DNA of 64,000 nt from Streptomyces sp. NBC_00878 (GTDB lineage: Bacteria; Actinomycetota; Actinomycetes; Streptomycetales; Streptomycetaceae): assembly GCF_026341515.1 (NCBI RefSeq), contig NZ_JAPEOK010000001.1, positions 124,001 to 188,000 on the forward strand. Direction: 5' to 3'. The notes beneath the pieces are model-generated. The model was given only the letters and a program-made list of their open reading frames with translations. It was not told the origin of the DNA and ran no database searches. Both the position numbers and the translations under genes were made by a program. Shown in pieces: positions 56,191 through 64,000 of this stretch (position 1 is its first letter; each line of letters begins with the position of its first letter).

Positions 56191-59100
56191 TCAGCGGATT
56201 CCGAACTCGTCCCCGATGAGGCTGAGGAGTTCCGCGGTGCTGGCGCTGCTGAGGTCGCCGTCGGTGTCGGCGGCGCCGTCGGCGGGGGCTTCGAGCCGGG
56301 TGAGCAGGGCCCTTAGGCGTACGGCGAGTGAGGCGGTGCGGGCGGGGTCCTCGGCGGGGGTGTGCAGGGCCGCTTCGAGGGATTCCAGGGCGAGTTGGGC
56401 CGGGTCGGGGGCCTGTGCGGAGGCGAGGTCGAGTTCCTGGAAGAGGAGGTCGGCGAGGGCGGTGGGGGTGGGGTGGTCGAAGACGAGGGTGGCGGGGAGT
56501 TTGAGGCCGGTGAGGGTGGCGAGCCGGTTGCGCAGGTCGACGGACATGAGGGAGTCGAAGCCGAGGCTCTGGAAGGGTTTTCCGGGCGGTACGGCGCTGC
56601 CGGCGGCGAGTCCGGCGGCGGTGGCGGTCTCGGCGCGGACCAGGTCGACGAGGGCGGTGGCGCGGTCGGTGTCGGACAGCGGCAGGAGCCGTTCGCGCAG
56701 TCCGCCGGCCGGGATTGCGGGTCCTGTCGTGCCGCGGGGGGCGAGGCCGCGCAGCAGGACGGGGGTGGTGGGGGCATCGGTGTCGAGGACGGAGACGTCC
56801 AGGCGGACGGGGACGGTGGCGCCGGCGCCGGTGGTGACGGCGGCGTCCATCAGGGCCATGCCCTCGCGGGGGTCGAGCTGACGCAGGCCGATGCGGGCGA
56901 TGCGCTTGAGGTCGCTCTCGCTGACGTTCGCGGTCATGCCGTCGCCGCGCTGCCAGGGGCCCCAGGCGAGGGCGGTGGCGGGCAGGCCGCCTGCGGCGCG
57001 GCGGGTGCACAGGGCGTCGGCGAAGGCGTTGGCCGCCGCGTAGTTGGCCTGTCCGGCGCCGCCCATGACGCCGGCGAGGGAGGTGAAGACGACGAACCGG
57101 TCGAGGTCGAGTCCTGCGGTCAGCTCGTCGAGGTGTTCGAGCGCCGCGGTCTTGACCGGCAGGACCGCGTCGACGTGCTCGGGGGTGAGGGCGGTGAGGG
57201 TGGCGTCGGCGACGGTGCCCGCGGTGTGGACGACGGCCCGCAGGTCGGGGGCGGTGTCCAGGAGGGCGGCGAGCGCGGCGCGGTCGGTGAGGTCGCAGGC
57301 GGCGGCCCGTACGGTGGCGCCCTGGGCGTCGAGTTCGGCGATCAGGTCGGTCATGCCGGGGGCGTCCGCGCCGCGCCGCGCGGCAAGCAGCAGGCTCCGG
57401 ACGCCGTGCCGGGTGACGAGGTGGCGGGCGACGAGGCGGCCGAGGGTGCCGGTGGCGCCGGTGACCAGGACGGTGCCCTCGGTGGGCCACAGGGGCTCCG
57501 GGGCGGTCTCGGGCGGGGCGAGCCGGGCCAGCCGGGGGACGAGGACCTGGTCGTCGCGCAGGGCGATCTGGTCCTCGCCGAGGGCGATGGCCCGCCCCAG
57601 TGCCTGGCGCAGCCCGATGGTGGCGCCGGGCAGCCGGTCGACGAGCAGCACGCTCCCGGGGTTCTCCAGTTGGGCGGAGCGGGCGAGCCCCCACACGGCG
57701 GCGCCCGCCGGGTCGGCCACGGTGTCCTCCCCGGTGACCGCGCCGGAGGTGCACAGCACCAGCTGGGTGCCGGACAGGGTCGGGTCGGCGGCCCACTCCT
57801 GGAGGAGGGCCAGGATGGTGTGGACGGCGTCCCGGGTCGCGGCGGCGGTCGGCGCGGCGGGGGCCAGCGGGACGACGGCGAGGGCGGGCAGGGTGCTTTC
57901 GGCGCGCAACGCGGCGAGATCCGCGAGGTGTTCGACATCGTCCCCGAGCAACTCGGCCAGGCCGGGCATGGGTTCACCGAGGACGGCGATCCGGCCGAGC
58001 AGTGGCCCGGTGCCGGCCGGGGCCTGGGCGAGCGGCGTCCACTCGGTGCGCAACAGCCATTCGGGGCGCAGCCGCACGGTGTCGAGCTGTTCCGTGGAGG
58101 TGGCCCGCATGTGCAGGGCGGTGACGGTGAGGACGGGGCGCCCGTCGGTGTCGGCGAGGTCGACGGAGACCTTGTCCTCGGCCTCGTCGCGGATGTGGAC
58201 CCGCAGGGCGGTGGCGTCCTGGGCGTGCCGGGTGACGCCGCGCCAGGCGAACGGCAGCAGGGGGCCGCTCGCGGAGGTGGCGGTGGGGCGGAAGCCGAGC
58301 GCGTGCATCGCGGCGTCGAGCAGCGCGGGGTGGACGGCGAAGCCGCCGCCGGCCGGTTCGGGCAGCCGTACCTCGGCGAAGACCTCGCTGCCGCGCCGCC
58401 ACCCGGTGGTCAGGCCCTGGAAGGCGGGGCCGTAGGTGAAGCCGTGGTCGACGAGGTCGGCGTAGTAGGTGGACAGGTCGATGGCCTCGGCGTCGGCCGG
58501 GGGCCAGGCGGCGGGCGGCGTGCCCGGCCGCGGGGGTGCCTCGGTGAGGAGGGTGCCTTCGGCGTGGGCGGTCCAGGGGCCGTCGTCCTCGGTGCGGGAG
58601 TGCACGGTGACGGTGCGCGCTCCGGTCTCCTCGGGGCCCACGGTGACCTGGAGGCGGACGGGGGTGCCGTCGGGCACCGGGAGCGGGGCGGCGAGGGTGA
58701 GTTCGTCGAGGTGGTGGGAGCCGAGGAGCAGGCCGGCCCACAGGGCCAGCTCGACGAAGCCGGTGCCCGGGAACAGCGCGGTCTCCAGGACGGCGTGGTC
58801 GGCGAGCCAGGGGTGGGTGGTCGTGGACAGCTCGCCGGTGAACAGGGTGTGCCCGTCGGCGGTGGTGACGCGGGCGCCGAGCAGCGGGTGTCCGGCGCCG
58901 TCGAGGCCGAGGGAGGCCAGGTCGCCGGTGTGGGCGGGGCGGGGCTCGGGCCAGTAGCGGGCGTGTTGGAAGGGGTAGGTGGGCAGGGTGACAGTGCGGG
59001 CGCCGCTGCCGGTGAACAGGGCGGCCCGGTCGAGGTCCTGGCCCGCGAGGTGGACCCGGGCCACGGCCGTGGCGAGCGCCTGGTTCTGGGGTGTGTCCCG

Positions 59101-62100
59101 GCGCTGGGCGGGGACGCACACGCCGCCGTCGTCGAGGCAGCTCTGGGCCATGCCGGTCAGGACGCCGTCGGGGCCCGCCTCCAGCAGGACGGTGACGCCC
59201 TCGGCGGCGAGATGGGTCACGCCGTCGGCGAACCGGACCGCCTCGCGGACGTGCCGGACCCAGTACTCCGGGGAGCACGCCTGCTCGGGCGTGAGCGGGA
59301 CGCCGGTAAGGTTGGAGACGACCGGGATACGCGGCGGGCACAGGTCGAGTCCGGCGACGACCGCCGCGAACTCCTCCAGCATCGGTTCCATCAGCGGTGA
59401 GTGGAAGGCGTGGCCGACTGTCAGGACCCGGGTGCGCGCGCCGTCCTCGGCGAACTTCTCGCGCAGGGCGGCCAGTTCGGTGGAGGGCCCGGACAGGACG
59501 ACCGAGCCGGGTGCGTTGACGGCGGCGACGGTGACGTCCGTGCGGCCGTCGAGCACGGCCAGGGCCCGCTCCTCGTCGACGGAGACAGCCAGCATGCCGC
59601 CCCCTTCCGGGAGTCGCTGCATGAGCCGGCCACGCGCCGCGATCAGCGTGCACGCGTCCGGCAGGGACAGCACGTCGGCGACGTGCGCGGCGGTGATCTC
59701 GCCGACGGAGTGGCCCAGCAGGAAGCCAGGGCGTACGCCCCAGCTCTCCAGGAGGCGGTACAGGGCGGTCTCGAAGGCGAACAGGGCTGGCTGGGTGAAC
59801 TCGGTGCGGTGGACCGTGTCGTCGTCCTCGGAGGCGAACACCACGTCGGCGAGCGGGCGTGGCAGCAGCGGGTCCAGGTGCAGACAGACCGCGTCGAAGG
59901 TCTCGGCGAACACCGGGTGGGCCGCGTACAACTCGCGTCCCATTCCCGGGTGTTGGGCGCCCTGTCCGGTGAACAGCAGCGCGAGTCCGCCTTCGCGGGC
60001 GGTGTCTCGCAGGAGCCCGGCGGGCAGTTCGCCGTTCGCGAGCGCGGTCAGCGCCGCCTCGGTCTCGGCACGGTCGTGGACGACTGTCCCCGCGCGGTGT
60101 TCCAGGGCGGCGCGGGTGGTGGCCAGCGAGTGGGTCAGGTCGGCGGTGGTGAGCGCCGGGTCGGCGGCGAGCCGGTCCAGCAAGCGGCCGGCCTGACCGC
60201 GCAGGGCGTTCTCGTCCTGGGCGGAGAGGAAGAGGGGCCAGGGGCGGGGGGCGGTCTCCTCCTGAGTCGCGGGGAGCTGCTCGGTCGGCGCCTGTTCCAG
60301 CAGGATGTGGGCGTTGGTCCCGCTGATCCCGAACGACGACACCCCGGCGCGGCGCGGTCGTCCCGTCTCGGGCCAGGGCCGCTGCTCGGTGAGGAGTTCG
60401 ACGGATCCCTCCGTCCAGTCGATCTCCGGGGACGGCTCGGCGGCGTGGAGAGTCCTGGGGAGTTCGCCGTGGTGCAGGGCGAGGACGGTCTTGATGACGC
60501 CGCCGACGCCGGCCGCCGACATCGTATGACCGATGTTGGACTTCAACGAGCCGAGATACAGCGGGTGTTCACGCCCTTGGCCGTACGTCGCGAGCAGCGC
60601 GTGCGCCTCGATGGGGTCGCCGAGCTTCGTACCGGTGCCGTGCGCCTCGACGGCGTCGACGTCCTGCGATCGGAGCCCCGCGTCCGCCAACGCATCCTGG
60701 ATCACCCGCTGCTGAGCCATCCCGTTGGGCGCTGTGAGCCCGTTGGAGGCACCGTCCTGGTTGATCGCGGAACCGCGTACGACAGCCAGCACGCGATGCC
60801 CGTTGCGTTCGGCCTCGGAGAGCCGCTCGACAAGGAGCACGCCCACGCCCTCCGACCAGCCGATGCCGTCGGCGGAGGCGGCGAACGCCTTGCAGCGGCC
60901 GTCGGCGGCGAGGCCGCCCTGGCGTTCGAAGTCGGCGAAGAGCGCGGCGTCCGGCATGACGCACACCCCGCCGGTCAGCGCCAGGTCGCACTCCCCCCGG
61001 CGCAGCGCCTGGGCCGCGTCGTGCAGCGCGACCAGGGAGGAGGAACAGGCGGTGTCGACGGTGACGGCAGGGCCCTCCAGGCCGAGGACGTAGGAGACGC
61101 GGCCGGTGATGACGCTGGTGGCGCTGCCGGTGACGGTGTAGCCCGCGAGTGCCTCCGAACCGGGCGGGAAGAGCAGGGAGTAGCCGAGTCCGGCGGCGCC
61201 GACGTAGACGCCGGTGCGGGTGCCGCGCAGGGCCGTCGGGTCGATGCCGGCGCGCTCGACCGCCTCCCAGGAGGTCTCCAGGAGCAGCCGTTGCTGAGGG
61301 TCCATGGTGAGGGCCTCGCGCGGGGTGATCCCGAAGAACGCGGCGTCGAAGCCGGCGACGTCGTCGAGGAAGCCGCCGCGCGCCGAGTCCTGGGCCCGCC
61401 AGCCGCGGTCGCGGGGCAGTCCGGTGATGCCGTCGCGGCCCTCGGTGAGCAGGTCCCACAGGTCCTCGGGGCCTTCGACGCCGCCGGGGAAGCGGCAGGC
61501 CATGCCGACGATCGCGATCGGCTCGTCGGCGGTGGTCCGGCGCCGCGCGGGTGCCGGTGCCGCGGGCTGTGCGTCCTGCGTGTCCTGCGTGTCGGGGAAC
61601 AGTTCGGTGTACAGGGCCTGTACGAGTTGACGGGGCGAGGGGTGGTCGAAGACGAGGGAGACGGGGAGCCGCATGCCGCCGGCGGCGGCGAGCCGGTTGC
61701 GGAAGTCGACGGCGGTGAGGGAGTCGAAGCCCAGTTCCTTGAACGGCCGGGAGGACTGGACGGTCTCCGTGTCCTCGTGGCCGAGGGCGGCTGCCGCGGT
61801 GTCGCGGACCAGCCGGAGCAGGACCCCGGTGCGCTCGGTCTCGGTCAGCGGCAGCAGGCGTCCGCGCAGCGTCCCGGCGTCGGCGTCGTCGCCCGGTCCC
61901 GCCGCGGCGACCGTACGGCGCCGGGCGGGCCGGGGCGCCGCGGTGGGCTCCAGCCGGTCGAGGCGTTCGGCGGGCGGGGTGCCGTCGAGCAGCCCGGCCG
62001 GGCTCGCGGGGCGCAGCAGGAGGGCGTCGGCGGTGGCGACGGGTGCTCCGGTGGCGTCGGCGAGGAGCACGGAGACGGTGCTCGCGCCGGTGCGGGTGAG

Positions 62101-64000
62101 GCGGACCCTCAGGCGAGTGGCGCCGGTGGCGTGGACTTCGACGCCGCTCCAGGAGAACGGGACCGCCGGGTCGCCGTCGAGGGCCTGGAGGGCGTGCAGG
62201 GCGGCTTCGGCGAGCGCCGGGTGGAGGGCGAAGCGGGCGGCTTCGGGGCCCTGGCCCGCCGGCAGGGCGACTTCGGCGTAGGACTCGGTGCCGGTGCGCC
62301 ACAGGGCGGTCAGCAGGCGGCGTTCGGGGCCGTAGGAGAAGCCGGCGGCGGCCAGGTCGTCGTAGAGCCCGGTCACGTCGGCGGGTTCGGCGCCGGGCGG
62401 GGGCCAGGCGGTGAGGTTCTCGGCGGGGGCGCCGGTCTCGGGGACGAGGGTGCCGGAGGCGTGCAGCAGCCAGGGGCCGTCCTCGTCGGGGGCGGCGGCC
62501 GTGGAGTGGACGGTGAAGGAGCGGCGGGCGCCCTCGTCGGCGCCGACCCGGATCTGGAGGGCGACGGTGCTGTCCGGGGGGAGGGTGAGCGGGGTGTGCA
62601 GGGTGAGTTCCTCGACGCGGCCGTGGCCGAAGGGGTCTCCGGCCGCGACGGCGAGTTCGACGAACGCGGTGCCGGGCAGGACGGGCCGGTCGCCGAGGGC
62701 GTAGCCGTCGAGCCAGGGGTGGTCGGGCGCGGAGATCCGGCCGGTGAGGACGGCGCCGTCGGCGTCGGCGAGCCGGACGAAGGCGCCCAGCAGGGGGTGG
62801 CTGAGAGCGCCCATGCCCGCGGTGGTGACGTCGGCGGTGCGGCGGCGGCCCTCGGGCCAGTGCCGGCGCCGCTGGAAGGGGTAGGTGGGCAGTTCGGGGA
62901 GGTCGCCGGGGCGGGCGGGGACGTCGGCGAAGACGCGGGCCCAGCGGGGGTCGGCGCCGCCGGTCCAGGCCTGGGCGAGGGCGGTGCGCAGCCGGGCCGG
63001 TCCGCCCTCGCCGCGGCGCAGGGTGCCGGTGACCGCGGCGTCGTGCTCCTCGGCCTCCACGCACTGCTGGACGGAGGTGACGAGGACGGGGTGCGGGCTG
63101 GGCTCGACGAACAGCCGGTGCCCGTCGGCGAGCAGGGCCCGCACGGCGTCGGCGAACCGCACCGGCTCCCGCATGTTGCGGCACCAGTAGGCGGCGTCGA
63201 GGCGGGCCGTGTCGAGGGGGCCGCCAGTGACGGTGGAGTAGAACGGCACCGGGCTGCTGCGCGGAGTCAACTGGGCGAGGTCCGCCATCAGTTGCTCGCG
63301 CAGGGCCTCGACGAACGGAGAGTGTCCCGGGCTGGCGGCGCCGGGGATGCGGCGGGCCTGTACGTCGTCGGCCGCGCAGGCGGTCACGAAGGCGTCGCAG
63401 GCGTCGGGGTCGCCGGTCAGGGCGACGGAGGCGGGTCCGTTGACGGCGGCGATCCACAGCCGGTCGGCCCACGGGGCGAGCCGTTCGCGGACCTGGTCCT
63501 CGGGCAGCAGCACGGAGGCCATGCCGCCGCTGACGGTGAGCGTGCGCAGGGCGCGGCTGCGCAGGACGACGACGCGTACGGCGTCCTCCAGGCCGAGCCC
63601 GCCCGCGAGGTGGGCGGCGGCGATCTCGCCCTGCGAGTGACCGACCACGGCGTCGGGCGTGACGCCGTACGCCTCCCAGGTGCGGGCGAGCGACACCATG
63701 ACGGTGAACAGCACCGGCTGGATGACGTCGATGCGGTCGGGGTCGGCGTCCCGGGGTTCGCCGCGCAGGACGGACAGCACGTCCCAGTCGACGAGTTCCC
63801 GCACGGCAGCCGCGCAGGCGTGGGCGCTTTCCGCGAACACCGGTTCGGTGTCGAGGAGTTCGCGGGCCATGCCGAGCCACTGGGAGCCCTGGCCGGGCAG
63901 CACGAACGCGGTCCGGCCGGTCACCGCCGTGCCCTCGGTCACGGTGTCGTGCGGGCGGCCCTCGGCGAGCGCGGTCAGCCCGACGAGCAGGGTGTCCCGG
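56191..64000 (-). CDS. PKS-4: modular polyketide synthase, N-terminal part beyond window edge
   Basis: The frame is open to position 64000, where KS-AT linker sequence (LLVGLTALAEGRPHD) is still visible, so the N-terminus is missing. Partial module: AT with Ser (63636-63634) in GHSQGE and AASPGHSPF in place of the usual YASH; a DH-like domain whose His is replaced by Tyr (DGYALGDRPVLPG, 62703-62701) and whose Asp is Glu (LHPALAEAALH, 62208-62206); no KR; ACP at about 61880-61640. Second module: KS Cys (61047-61045), AT with GHSVGE and HAFH (malonyl), DH with HAVLETALFPG, KR with Tyr (57042-57040) and a VAD motif, ACP near 56550. The C-terminal docking region ends TAELLSLIGDEFGIR, which fits the N-terminal helix of PKS-3. 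The first module should leave a keto group, the second a double bond. Confidence 0.95.
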   Translation of the reverse strand, partial: RDTLLVGLTALAEGRPHDTVTEGTAVTGRTAFVLPGQGSQWLGMARELLDTEPVFAESAHACAAAVRELVDWDVLSVLRGEPRDADPDRIDVIQPVLFTVMVSLARTWEAYGVTPDAVVGHSQGEIAAAHLAGGLGLEDAVRVVVLRSRALRTLTVSGGMASVLLPEDQVRERLAPWADRLWIAAVNGPASVALTGDPDACDAFVTACAADDVQARRIPGAASPGHSPFVEALREQLMADLAQLTPRSSPVPFYSTVTGGPLDTARLDAAYWCRNMREPVRFADAVRALLADGHRLFVEPSPHPVLVTSVQQCVEAEEHDAAVTGTLRRGEGGPARLRTALAQAWTGGADPRWARVFADVPARPGDLPELPTYPFQRRRHWPEGRRRTADVTTAGMGALSHPLLGAFVRLADADGAVLTGRISAPDHPWLDGYALGDRPVLPGTAFVELAVAAGDPFGHGRVEELTLHTPLTLPPDSTVALQIRVGADEGARRSFTVHSTAAAPDEDGPWLLHASGTLVPETGAPAENLTAWPPPGAEPADVTGLYDDLAAAGFSYGPERRLLTALWRTGTESYAEVALPAGQGPEAARFALHPALAEAALHALQALDGDPAVPFSWSGVEVHATGATRLRVRLTRTGASTVSVLLADATGAPVATADALLLRPASPAGLLDGTPPAERLDRLEPTAAPRPARRRTVAAAGPGDDADAGTLRGRLLPLTETERTGVLLRLVRDTAAAALGHEDTETVQSSRPFKELGFDSLTAVDFRNRLAAAGGMRLPVSLVFDHPSPRQLVQALYTELFPDTQDTQDAQPAAPAPARRRTTADEPIAIVGMACRFPGGVEGPEDLWDLLTEGRDGITGLPRDRGWRAQDSARGGFLDDVAGFDAAFFGITPREALTMDPQQRLLLETSWEAVERAGIDPTALRGTRTGVYVGAAGLGYSLLFPPGSEALAGYTVTGSATSVITGRVSYVLGLEGPAVTVDTACSSSLVALHDAAQALRRGECDLALTGGVCVMPDAALFADFERQGGLAADGRCKAFAASADGIGWSEGVGVLLVERLSEAERNGHRVLAVVRGSAINQDGASNGLTAPNGMAQQRVIQDALADAGLRSQDVDAVEAHGTGTKLGDPIEAHALLATYGQGREHPLYLGSLKSNIGHTMSAAGVGGVIKTVLALHHGELPRTLHAAEPSPEIDWTEGSVELLTEQRPWPETGRPRRAGVSSFGISGTNAHILLEQAPTEQLPATQEETAPRPWPLFLSAQDENALRGQAGRLLDRLAADPALTTADLTHSLATTRAALEHRAGTVVHDRAETEAALTALANGELPAGLLRDTAREGGLALLFTGQGAQHPGMGRELYAAHPVFAETFDAVCLHLDPLLPRPLADVVFASEDDDTVHRTEFTQPALFAFETALYRLLESWGVRPGFLLGHSVGEITAAHVADVLSLPDACTLIAARGRLMQRLPEGGGMLAVSVDEERALAVLDGRTDVTVAAVNAPGSVVLSGPSTELAALREKFAEDGARTRVLTVGHAFHSPLMEPMLEEFAAVVAGLDLCPPRIPVVSNLTGVPLTPEQACSPEYWVRHVREAVRFADGVTHLAAEGVTVLLEAGPDGVLTGMAQSCLDDGGVCVPAQRRDTPQNQALATAVARVHLAGQDLDRAALFTGSGARTVTLPTYPFQHARYWPEPRPAHTGDLASLGLDGAGHPLLGARVTTADGHTLFTGELSTTTHPWLADHAVLETALFPGTGFVELALWAGLLLGSHHLDELTLAAPLPVPDGTPVRLQVTVGPEETGARTVTVHSRTEDDGPWTAHAEGTLLTEAPPRPGTPPAAWPPADAEAIDLSTYYADLVDHGFTYGPAFQGLTTGWRRGSEVFAEVRLPEPAGGGFAVHPALLDAAMHALGFRPTATSASGPLLPFAWRGVTRHAQDATALRVHIRDEAEDKVSVDLADTDGRPVLTVTALHMRATSTEQLDTVRLRPEWLLRTEWTPLAQAPAGTGPLLGRIAVLGEPMPGLAELLGDDVEHLADLAALRAESTLPALAVVPLAPAAPTAAATRDAVHTILALLQEWAADPTLSGTQLVLCTSGAVTGEDTVADPAGAAVWGLARSAQLENPGSVLLVDRLPGATIGLRQALGRAIALGEDQIALRDDQVLVPRLARLAPPETAPEPLWPTEGTVLVTGATGTLGRLVARHLVTRHGVRSLLLAARRGADAPGMTDLIAELDAQGATVRAAACDLTDRAALAALLDTAPDLRAVVHTAGTVADATLTALTPEHVDAVLPVKTAALEHLDELTAGLDLDRFVVFTSLAGVMGGAGQANYAAANAFADALCTRRAAGGLPATALAWGPWQRGDGMTANVSESDLKRIARIGLRQLDPREGMALMDAAVTTGAGATVPVRLDVSVLDTDAPTTPVLLRGLAPRGTTGPAIPAGGLRERLLPLSDTDRATALVDLVRAETATAAGLAAGSAVPPGKPFQSLGFDSLMSVDLRNRLATLTGLKLPATLVFDHPTPTALADLLFQELDLASAQAPDPAQLALESLEAALHTPAEDPARTASLAVRLRALLTRLEAPADGAADTDGDLSSASTAELLSLIGDEFGIR

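Noticed and set aside
54947..57796. P450 read as a 949-aa fusion protein
   Set aside because: The N-terminal 550 residues are a shifted-frame shadow of the PKS-4 KR/ACP. The P450 has its own ATG at 56146 with a ribosome-binding site.

Overview
The window is very GC-rich DNA with strong third-position G/C bias, GTG starts, rare TTA codons and gene families typical of Streptomyces or a close actinomycete. It divides into a chromosomal left part (about 1-23200) and a modular type I polyketide synthase (PKS) locus (about 23200-64000) that runs off the right edge. No tRNA, rRNA or CRISPR array was seen.

Left part. A truncated AfsR/SARP-type regulator (minus strand, cut by the left edge) faces a membrane serine/threonine kinase, a short FHA-like ORF and an unknown protein. 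Next come an ECF sigma factor overlapping its zinc-finger anti-sigma gene, a secreted GH5 glycosidase behind a 17-bp palindrome, a CHRD lipoprotein, an AI-2E-family permease and a DUF4389 membrane protein. A scar at 11.1-11.5 kb holds remnants of an ABC-ATPase and an IS5-type transposase. From 11.6 to 19.2 kb, all on the minus strand, lies a carbohydrate island: a ROK regulator, an aldehyde dehydrogenase, a ThuA-like protein, a decayed D-2-hydroxyacid dehydrogenase, a lipoprotein sugar-binding protein and two permeases. No ATPase gene is present, so a shared ATPase encoded elsewhere is likely. Two matching 31-nt sites, upstream of the dehydrogenase and of the binding protein, look like the ROK operator. 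A GT-C-like mannosyltransferase, a GT2-GtrA fusion and an ECF sigma factor with a membrane protein complete this part.

PKS locus. Two single-module, fully reducing synthases on the plus strand (PKS-1 takes malonyl, PKS-2 methylmalonyl) converge on a minus-strand block: an incomplete PKS (PKS-4), a cytochrome P450, a 4960-aa three-module PKS ending in a thioesterase (PKS-3), and a LAL/LuxR activator with two TTA codons. Docking helices suggest PKS-1 to PKS-2 and PKS-4 to PKS-3. No loading module, post-PKS sugar genes or resistance genes are inside the window, so the cluster continues beyond position 64000. From the domains, the released end should read R-CH=CH-CH(OH)-CH2-CH(OH)-CH(CH3)-CH=CH-CO-O, with an unreduced keto group further back set by a module that has no KR and an apparently dead DH. 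I do not recognise the product.

Most notable: a 1.1-kb AT segment that is nearly identical in PKS-2 and PKS-3 (about 97% by hand count) but inverted; an AT with an unusual specificity motif beside the dead DH; the paired ROK operators; TTA codons in the activator and in PKS-3; and alternative hairpins ahead of PKS-3.
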